A stretch of 64,000 nucleotides of DNA from Cyanobacteria bacterium FACHB-63 (GCA_014695255.1 JACJNX010000093.1:31810-95809); one strand, 5' to 3'; positions 7,507 to 16,710 are shown, counted from the first letter of the stretch. The notes: a model not told the origin generated them from the letters alone. A program made the numbers and translations.

Positions 7507-7775
7507 CTTTCATCTTCCTGTTTTTTCTGGAGTTCCTCCATACCTCTGCTTAATCAATTGCTACGCGAAAAAGTTCAAGATGATTGGCTCAATCAAGCCT
7601 CAAAATGCAATCATTGTATCCGCCTCTAGATTTTCAAAGGTCAGAGGAACACACCGCTTTCTATTTTGAGTCAACACTCAACAGATAAGTTACTGTTTCA
7701 ACAACGCTAGAACTGCAAATGCTGATAACTGAGGCTTGAGTAAGCAGAAATAGAAGGCTGAATAATCAGTGATGT

Positions 7776-8735
7776 TTAGCGAACTAAGCCGAGACTCAAC
7801 AGTTCTTGAGGAGAGGCCAAGACATCGATCGCTGCAAAGAAAATCTTACCTTCGGGATTAAGCAAAAATCGCCACGCCAGATTGAGCCGAACTTTGTCAC
7901 CCGCCCAAGGGGTTTGCACAGACCCCGTGACTTTAATCTGATCGAAGCCATTCTCTGCGCGCTCAACCATGCCGCGTTCGGGAGTCAGCTTCAGTCCGTA
8001 ACATTCCTCCTGCATGTACGTGAGGATTGCCGATCGACCGACGATCGGCTGCTGAAAGGGGGGTTGCAGTGCGCCATCTTCGGTAAACAACTCCACTGCG
8101 GCTTGAAAATCGAAGGCGTTCATCGCCTCCATATAGCTCAAGACCGTTGGGTGATCAACGCCTTCGATCGTCACCGCCGATCGAGCAATCAGATCTTTAG
8201 GTACCGTAACAGGCTGCTTGACCGCCGGAGATTCACCAGTCGGAGCGTATCCCATATTCAGCACGACCTCTCGCAAGACAGTCAGTTGCTGACCGGGTTC
8301 AAGTCCGCGAATTGCCTCTAGTGCTTCCGAGGCTTCCGGCGATAAAACGTAGCCTTGGGGAATCGGCGCAACGATTCCCTGCTTCATCCATTCGCCCAAC
8401 TGATACCAGAAGCCTAACTTAACATTCATGCCGAAAGACGAATAGGTACGGCAAATCGGCGTATCCGTGTGGTTGACCAGATCACACATGACTTGCGCTT
8501 GCTGCAAGGTCGGCATCTGCCTGATTTGCGTCAGGGTTTCTTCTGCAAAGATCATATTAGCGGCTCCCATTGCCGCAGGAGTGATCGAACTTCCCATCTC
8601 AGTGTAGGCAAACCAAAGCAGGGCTAACTGATCCTCAGCACTGAGTCGATCGCAAGCGGCTACCGTCGTCGGAATCACAGCCGAAACCTGTGTATCGGGG
8701 AAAATGGAACGAGCCGAATCCAGCGTATATGTCAT
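7776..8735 (-). CDS. ocp: Orange carotenoid protein
   Basis: This is the photoactive carotenoid protein that binds phycobilisomes and quenches excess light. The N-terminal helical domain (residues 1-160) and the NTF2-like C-terminal domain (about 190-319) are complete. Numbering from the ATG at 8735 aligns without gaps to Synechocystis OCP as I remember it: W41, Y44, W110, R155, Y201, D220, F227, E244, W277, W288 and F299 are conserved. Two pocket or interface positions differ: F101 replaces Trp and Q229 replaces Arg. The ATG at 8735 has TAGGAG upstream, so the TTG extension to 8741 is rejected. No FRP gene is adjacent, which may point to an OCP2- or OCPX-like clade. Confidence 0.96.
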   Translation of the reverse strand: MTYTLDSARSIFPDTQVSAVIPTTVAACDRLSAEDQLALLWFAYTEMGSSITPAAMGAANMIFAEETLTQIRQMPTLQQAQVMCDLVNHTDTPICRTYSSFGMNVKLGFWYQLGEWMKQGIVAPIPQGYVLSPEASEALEAIRGLEPGQQLTVLREVVLNMGYAPTGESPAVKQPVTVPKDLIARSAVTIEGVDHPTVLSYMEAMNAFDFQAAVELFTEDGALQPPFQQPIVGRSAILTYMQEECYGLKLTPERGMVERAENGFDQIKVTGSVQTPWAGDKVRLNLAWRFLLNPEGKIFFAAIDVLASPQELLSLGLVR

Positions 8736-8998
8736 AATCAAAGTCTCCTAGAAACGGCGTTTTCAGACCAGAGTGGCTGAAGTAACTGAACCGTTGCTTT
8801 GATAGTAGGATCAATCCTCCGATCGACCCAAGGTTTCTTTACATCTCTACAGCAGTCCACCAAATCAAACACGAAATCAAACATTGACCTGTCACAGCAG
8901 CACTCATAAGATGTTGAGCCAGTCAAGCTGTGAAAGCAATGGCGCAGACGATCGCTCAACTGAAAGCATCGTGGCAGATCACAGCTAGCGCCCCACTA

Positions 8999-10768
8999 TT
9001 AGAACGAAGGACTATAGCGGATTGAGAAGTAAACACCGTTTTCTTGCAGTGTGCGTTTCTCTGAATCCAGCGACACGATCGGAATGCCCCAATTTAGGCG
9101 AACAGAGAAGTCGTCTCCCTGTCGCCATAGCAATCCCAGTCCGATACCAGCCAGCGTGTTAGATGATGGATTGCTATTGCCGTCTCGATTCCACCCGACT
9201 CCTACATCGACAAACGGCGTTAACTGCAAGATGCCAGTTTTCGATGCTGTTCTCAAAATAGGCAATCGTAACTCTGTCGAGAACAAGAAGCCGTTATCGG
9301 TGAGCAACGCATCTTGACGGTAGCCGCGTACAGTTTCTGCCCCTCCAATTCCGACTTGTTCAAAAGGGACTAAGGCTCGATCGCTCAACTGCAAATCCCC
9401 ACGCGCAATCAGCAGCGTATCCGGAGCTAACAATCGCGTCCATTGTGCCTGTCCGCGCCACGCAAAAAAGCGACTATCGGGAGCGGTTGCATTCTGCGTC
9501 GCGTTGAACAACCCAACCCCAAAGCTGAACTGCGATCGTGCGGCAAAAACTTCTCGATCGCTGCGCTGCACATAATCTTGCAAAAAGCGCACCGCCGAGA
9601 TTCGCGTGCGTCCCTGCTCGTCTGCGCCGGGTGAAAGCTGAAACGGTCCAATGTTATTGATTCCCAGTTCAGTTTGGCTACTTTGGTGGGATAACGTAAC
9701 GCCTAACGCTAATTCTTGAGTAGGACGTTGAACGATCGGCTGGCGGTACGTCAATTCGTAATAGCGCGATCGCGATTGAATGTCTAAAATGTCGAAGGGC
9801 TCCTCAATCACCCGACTACGATTGCTGCCGTAAGCAAATCGCAGCGTTCCGTTGCGGGGATTAATCGGGATGATGTAGCTTAGATCCAAACTATTACTGC
9901 CATCGGTGTTTGCGTATCCGATTCGCAATGAGTCACCAAATCCCAGCAGATTCGCTTGTGCAAGTTCAAGTCCACGTCGCAGCGTTCCGACACTGGGAGA
10001 TCGAGCATTATCAATAAAGGGCGCGATGCTTAGGGTTTTTGCTTCTGAAACCGTGACTTGTAAAATGCTCGTTCCCAGTCGAGTCCCGGCTTGCAGGTCG
10101 GCGGAAATTGTTCTGATTAGCGGATCGAGTTGCAGCAACCGCAGTTGTTCGAGTAGAGCCGTGACGTTTAGCGGTGCTCCGGTCGCAAGCTGAATGCGGC
10201 TGCGGATATAGTCTGGATTTAAGCGCCGAGTTCCTACCACATTGATGCTTTCGACAGACCCTTCAATCACCTGAATTTTGACAATCCCATCCGATAAGGT
10301 TTGAGGGGGAAGGATGGCTGCTGAAGTCACGTATTTTGGTTGCTTCGGATCACCAATGTAGAGATTCGTAATTTCTGTTCGAACTTGCAGTAATTCAGCA
10401 AAGGTCAGGTTGCGATTCGTGTATTTCCGGGTAATTTGGTCAAAATCTGCTGCACTAAAAACCGTACTGCCCACCACTTCGATTCGACGAACAAAGATCG
10501 TATCTGGAACATTGATTGGACTTTCTGGTGTGGGTTGGGGTCTAGGTTGTGGCAACAATTGTTCAGGAGGAGGAAGCTGGATCGGAGCTTCGGGAAGTCG
10601 AGGCTGCGGGACTTGTGGGGGAGTGATGTCTTGCGGCTGAAACGGTGGTTTTCGTCGAGGGGGTTGAACAGACTGCGCCCAAACTGGGCTAAACAGGACG
10701 ATCGGGGATACGGCTGCAAGAACGTGCGAAGTGGTTTTGAGCAAGCAAGGTGAAACGCGATAAGGCAT
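8999..10768 (-). CDS. Two-partner secretion outer-membrane transporter (FhaC/ShlB/HecB family), copy 1
   Basis: This is an Omp85-related pore that exports TPS exoproteins. It has a signal peptide, a long proline/glutamine-rich linker (residues about 30-90), then two POTRA domains; the first starts at IFVRRIEVVGSTVFS and the second contains VESINVVGTRRLNPDYIRSRI. The C-terminal 16-strand barrel carries the signature segment VRGYRQDALLTDNGFLFSTELRLP and ends in an aromatic terminus (YFSIRYSPSF), as required for BAM recognition. Length is normal. No exoprotein gene is adjacent; the nearest candidate is at 19101-20783. It shares its architecture with the second copy at 27458. Confidence 0.93.
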   Translation of the reverse strand: MPYRVSPCLLKTTSHVLAAVSPIVLFSPVWAQSVQPPRRKPPFQPQDITPPQVPQPRLPEAPIQLPPPEQLLPQPRPQPTPESPINVPDTIFVRRIEVVGSTVFSAADFDQITRKYTNRNLTFAELLQVRTEITNLYIGDPKQPKYVTSAAILPPQTLSDGIVKIQVIEGSVESINVVGTRRLNPDYIRSRIQLATGAPLNVTALLEQLRLLQLDPLIRTISADLQAGTRLGTSILQVTVSEAKTLSIAPFIDNARSPSVGTLRRGLELAQANLLGFGDSLRIGYANTDGSNSLDLSYIIPINPRNGTLRFAYGSNRSRVIEEPFDILDIQSRSRYYELTYRQPIVQRPTQELALGVTLSHQSSQTELGINNIGPFQLSPGADEQGRTRISAVRFLQDYVQRSDREVFAARSQFSFGVGLFNATQNATAPDSRFFAWRGQAQWTRLLAPDTLLIARGDLQLSDRALVPFEQVGIGGAETVRGYRQDALLTDNGFLFSTELRLPILRTASKTGILQLTPFVDVGVGWNRDGNSNPSSNTLAGIGLGLLWRQGDDFSVRLNWGIPIVSLDSEKRTLQENGVYFSIRYSPSF

Positions 10769-10995
10769 GATTGTTAGGGTTCACGAATAGGTACTGGGCA
10801 AACAGTAATTCATTAAGTTCGCTAACTGCGATCAATCCTTACATGATTTCCTTGGCTCAGTCTACGACAGGTCGCCCTCATAACTATCTGAAGAACATAC
10901 TGCCACTGCTCAACGCTTCTGGAATCGCGGCTTCTACGTCTGCTAGGGTTGCCGACGTTACTAAATGAAAGCATGAATTTGCCCTCATCTCCAAC
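10769..10995. other. Upstream region of the TPS transporter; no gene recognised
   Basis: This 227-base stretch contains no supported gene. The plus-strand frame from 10771 lacks a ribosome site and family resemblance. The segment at about 10900-10950 reads RFWNRGFYV in one frame, faintly like an IS200-type transposase, but it is interrupted by stops and I do not call it. Confidence 0.4.
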
Positions 10996-11045
10996 CCTTC
11001 TCCCACGGGGAGAAGGAGCTAGAGTTCTTGTTCCCTCTCCCACGG
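10978..11045. repeat. REP-like repeat with CCTTCTCC/GGAGAAGG hairpin
   Basis: The segment contains a perfect 8-bp hairpin, CCTTCTCC (10996-11003) and GGAGAAGG (11009-11016), with loop CACGG. It is followed by GAGTTCTTGTTCCCTCTCCCACGG. The wording 'CCAACCCTTCTCCCACGGGGAG...' is a common intergenic repeat in cyanobacterial genomes, as I recall. Its last bases, TCCCACGG, coincide with the SHG codons of the adjacent DODA remnant. Confidence 0.7.
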
Positions 11046-11369
11046 TGCGCCCACGCTGCCCCTAGAATCTGGAACCGTTCCTGACTTTCTCAAACAACTC
11101 GGTCAAACCCTACCCCTACCCAAAGCCATCCTAGTTATTTCGCCGCATTGGGAGACACAGCGACCGATCGTCAGTGCCGCAACTCATTTGCTTCCTTTGC
11201 GGTTCGTAACCATCCGACTGATGAACATTTATTGCCCATATTTGTGGCAATGGGAGCCGCAGGAACCCCTGTAGAAGCAACGCAACTGCATTCAAGCTTT
11301 ACCTATGGCGTGTTGAGTATGGCAGCCTATGCGTTTAATAGCAAGAAAGCAGAAATCGAAGTCTTTTGA
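11038..11369 (+). pseudogene. Broken DODA-type (LigB superfamily) extradiol dioxygenase
   Basis: Frame one starts SHGAPTLPLE, the diagnostic N-terminal metal-binding motif of DODA/LigB enzymes, and runs on with PKAILVISPHWET. Around 11190 the match jumps to another frame that reads AVRNHPTDEHLLPIFVAMGAAG and ends SSFTYGVLSMAAYAF, the family's C-terminus. Roughly the middle two thirds of the gene (normally about 260 codons) is deleted, with a frameshift. The start codon is also gone, replaced by the repeat at 10978-11045. The enzyme would have cleaved aromatic diols such as DOPA. It is not functional. Confidence 0.85.
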
Positions 11370-11458
11370 TTGAATTACCAGCATCGACAAATCGTTGATT
11401 GTTCGAGAATTTAAGATAAGTTGAAAGCTTAACCGTTGATACTTCTCAAACCCTCAAG

Positions 11459-11782
11459 ATGTCTTATTCACTCGATTACAACGAAGATGCAGCCCTCATC
11501 CAAGCAGTTCAAGCAAATTTGCAAGAAATTGCGCTTCAACTCGGACAGCCACAGGATGCAGAGGCGATCGCATCTCTCTACCAAACCGCGCAATCGCTTG
11601 TAAGCCACCTTTCTCCTGATGCACTGACGCTTGCGCGCGTGGCTGGAGTGTTGCTGGTATACCAACTGTCCGATGCCGACCCAAACGAAGTTCAATGGTT
11701 TAAATCTGAACTGCATCATTGCCCAGATGTTGAATCGATCGAGGAATTGATTGATTCTCTTTCTCGTCCTGATTCTTTGTAA
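11459..11782 (+). CDS. Hypothetical protein (107 aa)
   Basis: I do not recognise this acidic, all-helical-looking small protein. It has an N-terminal hydrophilic helix (DEDAALIQAVQANLQEIA-like), a central Ala/Leu-rich helix (LTLARVAGVLLVYQL) and an acidic tail. There is no signal peptide or membrane segment. Normal codon use and an uninterrupted frame support a real gene. It shares its strand with the next small gene, 206 bp away. Confidence 0.55.
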   Translation: MSYSLDYNEDAALIQAVQANLQEIALQLGQPQDAEAIASLYQTAQSLVSHLSPDALTLARVAGVLLVYQLSDADPNEVQWFKSELHHCPDVESIEELIDSLSRPDSL

Positions 11783-11988
11783 TACTGCCAAGCTTGAAAT
11801 CAGGAGATCGCATTGCCTTCGGCTCATGCGAAGCACGTTCGTGCCCTCTTGCCAGAAGACCAGAACCGCTCACAACCTTTAAAGCCAACTCTACCGATCG
11901 ACAACAACAGTTCTGCCCAATTACAGACCAGGCTGCTGAATCCAGTACGTTAGACTTTACAAAAGTTCACAATAACGTCTCTCATTCT
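11783..11988. other. Intergenic stretch with cyanobacterial repeat-like motif
   Basis: The stretch holds GCATTGCCTTCGGC...CATGCGAAGCA near 11810-11840. This resembles the GCxTTGCCTTCGGC-type short repeats scattered in cyanobacterial genomes. The reading frame open from 11794 into the next gene carries no family resemblance before the ATG at 11989. Confidence 0.35.
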
Positions 11989-12252
11989 ATGACTCCGAAT
12001 CTGTTAGAAGCAACGCATGAGTACTGGCACAAACTGAATGAACTCGAAGCCGCTTACCAACGAGGGGAAGTTACGCTTGAAGAAGTCGATGCCAACGTTG
12101 AAGAATTGATGGCAGAACTGGGGCGATCGCGACGCGCAGCGTTCAGCTATTGCTTCAGTGGAGTTCGTCGATTGTGGGAGGAGCAGCGAGAGGCGATCGT
12201 GGGCGTTTTGGGATTGGGCGTTTTGACTTACGGGTGGCTTGTGGTTCGCTAA
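11989..12252 (+). CDS. Small protein with C-terminal membrane segment (87 aa)
   Basis: I do not recognise the family. Starting at the ATG at 11989 (TPNLLEATHEYW), the protein has an acidic coiled-coil-like helix (LNELEAAYQRGEVTLEEVDANVEELMAEL), then a basic stretch and a single C-terminal transmembrane segment (IVGVLGLGVLTYGWLVV). This tail-anchored layout suggests a membrane-attached adaptor or regulator. The open frame extends upstream to 11794, but that part is repeat-like, so the internal ATG is preferred. Confidence 0.55.
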   Translation: MTPNLLEATHEYWHKLNELEAAYQRGEVTLEEVDANVEELMAELGRSRRAAFSYCFSGVRRLWEEQREAIVGVLGLGVLTYGWLVVR

Positions 12253-12366
12253 ATGATTGACGATCGCGAATCGCAGACTTCCGGCACAAGGGGGATGACG
12301 AAAGTGAGCCCAGTTGCGAATGATTAAACGATAATTGTTTGAACTCACCCCCAGGCTATGCGCTAA

Positions 12367-13470
12367 ATGCTCAACTCAAATCAATACGTTCGCTACTCCC
12401 ACGATGTAGAAGTCAAGCAACCGAATGAAGATAGACTCATCCGCGAAATTCTGAACTCTGTTGCTCGGCAAGGACAAAAAGTGTTCGACAAACATCGTCA
12501 TGCGATGCGCGGCGCCCATGCGAAAGGTCATGGCGGACTGAAGGGGGAACTGCAAATTTACGACAACTTACCCACTCATCTCGCTCAAGGGTTGTTTCGT
12601 GAACCTCGCACTTATCCGGTGATGATTCGGTTCTCAAGTGTTCCAGGTGATATTCTGCCGGATAGTCTTTCGACCTTTCGTGGCATGGCAATTAAGGTGA
12701 TTGGTGTAGAAGAACCGAAGCTTCTCGCGACTGAACCCAATGCTGTAACACAAGATCTTTTGATGCTTAACAGTCCGGTTTTTCCATCAGGGAACCTTGC
12801 TCGCTTTCTTCCTGAACAGTTGCTTCAGGAAAAGGTGGTCGTCAGTGCCCCAGAGGAGGCGCAACAACTATTGGGACTGACTGCCCGCGCAGTAAATGCA
12901 GTCACTCAAAAAGTAGGCATCGACCTCTATCCGACTGCGCTGGGGATTACGCAACCAGAGACCCATATTTTAGGCGAGACGTACTATACCTCTGCGGCTC
13001 TGCGCTATGGAGACTACGTTGCTAAGTTAAGTGCAGTTCCCATCTCTGCAAGTCTTCAGCCGCTGATCGGTAAAAGAATTGAGATGCAGAATGCTTCTAC
13101 TCTGCGTGATTTGATTGTAGAGTTTTTCCGAGAACAGTCGGCTGAATATGAATTGCGTGTCCAACTTTGTACCAATCTAGAGACGATGCCGATCGAAGAT
13201 ACCTCGGTTCGGTGGTTAGAGCAGGATAGTCCTTATCAAGCGATCGGTAGAATCACGATTGGAATGCAGGAAGCCTATAGTCCAGCACGTCAGGTGTACG
13301 TGGATGAAGTACTGTCTTTCAGCCCCTGGCATACCCTTGCTGAGCATCAACCGCTAGGCGCAATTCAGCGCCTCCGCCGGGAGGTCTATGAGGCTTCGAG
13401 TCTTTACCGCCATGAAATGAACCAACAGCCAAAGGGAGAGCCACGCAGTATTGAGGAGATGCCCGATTAG
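12367..13470 (+). CDS. Catalase-like haem protein (catalase family, short form)
   Basis: The 367-residue protein belongs to the compact catalase-related family that includes allene oxide synthase/catalase-like domains. The distal-side His lies in RGAHAKGHGGLKGEL, followed by IRFSSVPGD and the FRGMAIKVIG segment. Near the C-terminus RLRREVYEASSLYRHEMN supplies the Arg/Tyr positions expected for the proximal haem ligand (RxxxYxxSSxYR). It is far shorter than true monofunctional catalases (about 480 or more residues). Activity may be peroxidase-like or hydroperoxide-rearranging rather than H2O2 dismutation. It stands alone, between a tail-anchored small protein and a GH13 enzyme. Confidence 0.8.
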   Translation: MLNSNQYVRYSHDVEVKQPNEDRLIREILNSVARQGQKVFDKHRHAMRGAHAKGHGGLKGELQIYDNLPTHLAQGLFREPRTYPVMIRFSSVPGDILPDSLSTFRGMAIKVIGVEEPKLLATEPNAVTQDLLMLNSPVFPSGNLARFLPEQLLQEKVVVSAPEEAQQLLGLTARAVNAVTQKVGIDLYPTALGITQPETHILGETYYTSAALRYGDYVAKLSAVPISASLQPLIGKRIEMQNASTLRDLIVEFFREQSAEYELRVQLCTNLETMPIEDTSVRWLEQDSPYQAIGRITIGMQEAYSPARQVYVDEVLSFSPWHTLAEHQPLGAIQRLRREVYEASSLYRHEMNQQPKGEPRSIEEMPD

Positions 13471-13569
13471 AAAGGTGGCAGACCCATACTTTCTAGATCA
13501 GCGTTTATTCTGCATTTGAGGTTTCAGTTTGCCATGATCCGACCTGTCTGACCACCCTAGGAGTTGCCC

Positions 13570-15051
13570 ATGACCTCACCCCTTTATCCGACGCTGTATC
13601 AGGTCAACACCCGCGTCTTGCTGCAAAACCTGTCTAGATCGCTCGATCGTCCTGCCACCCTAGACGACATTCCAGACTGGATGCTTGATGCCTGGGTTGG
13701 GGTAGGGTTTGACTGGATTTACTGCCTGGGAGTTTGGCAGAGTGGAACTGCTGCGCTACAAGTCTCGCGATCGAATCCAATCTGGCTTGAAGAATATCAT
13801 CAGCTTTTGTCGGATCTGCAAGATGAAGACATCTGTGGCTCGTGTTTTGCAGTAATAGACTATACAGTCCAGACCGGGATGGGCGGGAATGAGGCAATGG
13901 AGCGGTTGCGCGATCGTCTCCACCAGCGCGGGCTGAAACTGATGCTGGACTTTGTCCCCAATCACACAGCTCCTGATCATCCGTGGGTGCAGGCGCATCC
14001 GGATTTTTATGTGCAGGGAACCGAAGAACAGCTAGCGAGAGAGCCGCAAAACTACTGCCGTGTTGCACTTGCCTCTGGAGAACAAGTCTTTGCGTATGGA
14101 CGCGATCCCTACTTTCCGGGCTGGCGCGATACATTGCAGCTCAACTACGGCAATCCGAATCTGCAAGTTGCTCAACTCGATGAATTACTGGAGATCGCCC
14201 ATCTTTGTGATGGGGTACGCTGCGACATGGCAATGCTAATCCTGCCGGAAATCTTTCAGCAAACCTGGGGTATTTCAATTGAGCCATTCTGGGAGGAGGC
14301 AATCGGAAAGGTGCGATCGTCCAATTCCAGTTTTGTGTTTATGGCAGAGGTCTACTGGGATCTGGAGTGGACGCTGCAACAACAGGGGTTCGACTACACC
14401 TACGACAAACGTTTGTATGATCACCTGCGCGATCAGCAGGCTCGTCCAGTACGAGAGCACTTCTGGGCAAATTTAGACTATCAGCAGAAATCTGCCCGTT
14501 TTCTAGAAAACCATGATGAGCCTCGCGCTGCCGCCACCTTCCCTCCTAATATTCATGAAGCAGCGGCGATCGTCTCTTTTTTCTCTCCGGGCTTGCGCTT
14601 TTTTCACCAGGGACAGCGTGAAGGCTACCAGAAAAGAATTTCAGTGCATCTGAATCGTGGGCCTCAAGAACCGATCGACGGTCGATTGAAAGAGTTCTAT
14701 GATCGGTTGTTTAACACGCTGAAGGACCCCTTGTTTCGAGAGGGAACTTGGCAACTACTGGAGTGCCACCCGGCTTGGGAGGGCAACTGGACAGTTGACT
14801 GTGCGATCGCCTTTAGCTGGACGCACCAAACCATTAGGAATGCGTTAGTTGTGGTGAACTATGCGCCGAATCAGAGCCAGTTCTATGTCAGCCTCCCCTT
14901 CAGCAATCTTGAAGGCAGCATGATTCACTTCAAGGATTTGATGCAAGACTATCGGTACAACTATTCCGATAATATTCTGCATCAGCCTAGGCTTTATCTC
15001 GATTTACCGCCCTGGAGCTATCACGTTTTTGAAGTCAGCCGCATTGCTTAA
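13570..15051 (+). CDS. GH13-family glycosidase (alpha-amylase superfamily)
   Basis: This 493-residue (beta/alpha)8-barrel enzyme carries the four conserved GH13 regions: DFVPNHT (region I), GVRCDMAML with the nucleophile Asp (II), AEVYWD with the acid/base Glu (III) and LENHDEPR with the transition-state Asp (IV). There is no signal peptide, so it acts in the cytoplasm, probably on glycogen-derived oligosaccharides, trehalose or sucrose-type substrates. The barrel entrance MYQVNT-like segment (TLYQVNTRV) is near the N-terminus. I use the ATG at 13570 rather than the in-frame TTG two codons upstream. Substrate specificity cannot be read. Confidence 0.9.
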   Translation: MTSPLYPTLYQVNTRVLLQNLSRSLDRPATLDDIPDWMLDAWVGVGFDWIYCLGVWQSGTAALQVSRSNPIWLEEYHQLLSDLQDEDICGSCFAVIDYTVQTGMGGNEAMERLRDRLHQRGLKLMLDFVPNHTAPDHPWVQAHPDFYVQGTEEQLAREPQNYCRVALASGEQVFAYGRDPYFPGWRDTLQLNYGNPNLQVAQLDELLEIAHLCDGVRCDMAMLILPEIFQQTWGISIEPFWEEAIGKVRSSNSSFVFMAEVYWDLEWTLQQQGFDYTYDKRLYDHLRDQQARPVREHFWANLDYQQKSARFLENHDEPRAAATFPPNIHEAAAIVSFFSPGLRFFHQGQREGYQKRISVHLNRGPQEPIDGRLKEFYDRLFNTLKDPLFREGTWQLLECHPAWEGNWTVDCAIAFSWTHQTIRNALVVVNYAPNQSQFYVSLPFSNLEGSMIHFKDLMQDYRYNYSDNILHQPRLYLDLPPWSYHVFEVSRIA

Positions 15052-15206
15052 TGGGAGCATAGCTTTAGTCCACGACGGCTAGCATCAAGCTCGATCGGCA
15101 GAGTCAGCACAGAGAAGACCACCATCAAACTAAAAAGGAGAATGCCCAACCACATCAGTCCTGTAATACTAACGTCAGGCTCTAGGTTCCATAACCCCTT
15201 GTTCAT
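15048..15206 (-). pseudogene. Fragment of a YugP-like zinc metallopeptidase
   Basis: On the minus strand 52 codons encode one hydrophobic segment followed by FSVLTLPIELDASRRGLKL. The TLPxExxASRRAL motif is typical of the last third of neutral zinc metallopeptidases of the YugP family. The HEFGH zinc site and the rest are absent, and the tail differs from family members. The fragment's stop overlaps the end of the GH13 gene. It is best read as a remnant of a deleted gene. Confidence 0.55.
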
Positions 15207-15268
15207 GCAACAACGCCGGAGGAATCTATGAAAGTTGCTAAACCAAAGAAATCAAACTTAAAGTTCAC

Positions 15269-16594
15269 TCATTTCTGTGCATGAACATAGTCTACAAAGT
15301 AAAACTTCGGGCGAATCCAGAACTTCAGCCCACTATAAACTCCTAGCCCTAAGAAGGCGATCGCAATCCAGGGCAGACCGAGCTTCACTCGCAGTGCGTC
15401 TGGCAATAGCGCAACGATCGCGACGGTAAAAGCAAAGTATATCAAGAGTGCTATCTGTACCCGGTTAATCACCAAAAGTGCTGTACGGCAGCTACTGCAG
15501 TGCTGTGTATGTTGTTGATAGCGATCGAGCATCTGTTCGCGATTCTCATTCCAGCGTGGTTGTGCTTCGATTCCAGCTTCGCTCCATGGCAACCGCCCTT
15601 GGCAATACTGATCGAACCAGTTGCGGAATTCAATGACTAAACGATCTGCGCTCGTCGGTAGCTTATAAGCCGTTTTCCAACTTTCAGCGCGCGTTTTTTG
15701 ATGCAGAAAATACTCCTGCTGCTGGAGCAAAATCATATCTCCATCTAGAACCTGATTGCGCGTCTGGATATGTTCCCACCAGCGCGGCGTAAACCGCTGC
15801 AGTGCTTTGGCAAAGTTGCGAGGAAACTGAGCGACGATTCTAGATTTCCCTGGAGACACAGGAATGCAATAGGTGACAAGTCCCACTTGCTTGCTGCCGT
15901 CGCCGAACTGAATCGCATACTCTAAACGGCAAGGTGGCTCAAACGTAATCGTTGCAGGAAATCGCCCCGAAGCGGTCGCTTCAATCCGTTCGGGTGTAGA
16001 TTGCACAATTTTAATGGGCATTGGGGCAGCTTTATCGCGATTGCCCTGTACACCATGATGGGCAAATGGCACATGACTGGGATCAGTTACATTTTCCACT
16101 AAGGTCTGCCAGTCGTATTCTAGATCGCGGACAAAAGAAGACCAGACAAAGCCTTTACTTGCATCAACTTGAGGCGATAAAGGCAAGGGGGTTTGCGCGG
16201 CTTGCTCAGAAGAGGCGGCATCTAGCCAAACCCAGAGTAAATCTTGCTGTTGGCGCACCGGAAAGGCGATCGCGCATAAATGGTCTTGATTTTTACTCAC
16301 TAACTCTGGATTCTCCGCTTGGGGAATTTGAGTACAAACGCCTTGCGGATCAAATTGCCAACCGTGGTAACTACACATCAAATTTCCCGTTTTTTCGTCA
16401 ATTCGTCCTTCGCTTAACGGAGCAAGACGGTGAGGGCATTGATCTAAAAACACTTGAAATGTCTCGGAAGACTTAGGTTTCCAGATGACTAGCCGCAATC
16501 CCAGCACTGTAACTGCGGTGGGCTGATTGAGATCTAGATCTTCAATAGGGATAAGCGGATACCAGTGCTGAAAGAAGTTAAATTGAGGTTCCAT
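15269..16594 (-). CDS. Rieske oxygenase of the pheophorbide-a-oxygenase type
   Basis: The N-terminal Rieske domain binds a [2Fe-2S] cluster through CPHRLAPLSEG and CSYHGWQFD. The central domain (residues about 170-340) contains the mononuclear iron region with DPSHVPFAHHG. The C-terminus has a CxxC pair (HCSSCRTALL) and two transmembrane segments, the layout of the membrane-bound PAO/Tic55/ACD1 group. PAO opens the chlorophyll-derived macrocycle and Tic55-like members hydroxylate chlorophyll catabolites; the CxxC suggests thioredoxin regulation. The cyanobacterial substrate is unknown. It is transcribed alone. Confidence 0.88.
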   Translation of the reverse strand: MEPQFNFFQHWYPLIPIEDLDLNQPTAVTVLGLRLVIWKPKSSETFQVFLDQCPHRLAPLSEGRIDEKTGNLMCSYHGWQFDPQGVCTQIPQAENPELVSKNQDHLCAIAFPVRQQQDLLWVWLDAASSEQAAQTPLPLSPQVDASKGFVWSSFVRDLEYDWQTLVENVTDPSHVPFAHHGVQGNRDKAAPMPIKIVQSTPERIEATASGRFPATITFEPPCRLEYAIQFGDGSKQVGLVTYCIPVSPGKSRIVAQFPRNFAKALQRFTPRWWEHIQTRNQVLDGDMILLQQQEYFLHQKTRAESWKTAYKLPTSADRLVIEFRNWFDQYCQGRLPWSEAGIEAQPRWNENREQMLDRYQQHTQHCSSCRTALLVINRVQIALLIYFAFTVAIVALLPDALRVKLGLPWIAIAFLGLGVYSGLKFWIRPKFYFVDYVHAQK

Positions 16595-16710
16595 AGATCT
16601 GAAGAGTTAAGCGAAGGAGCTATCGCTATTGTGCTATATCATCGCCTTTCACAATCATCCCACCTCTAAATAACCGGTCAATGAGTTAAAACCCCGCTAA
16701 GATCGCGCGG

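Noticed and set aside
7806..8321. 171-residue plus-strand frame
   Set aside because: It lies entirely on the opposite strand of the ocp gene and has no family features.
8738..8959. 73-residue minus-strand frame upstream of ocp
   Set aside because: No recognisable motif; its end overlaps the ocp leader, and it has no ribosome site. Probably non-coding promoter DNA.
10880..10960. Possible IS200-type transposase scrap (RFWNRGFYV)
   Set aside because: Too short and interrupted by stop codons to support; one weak phrase only.
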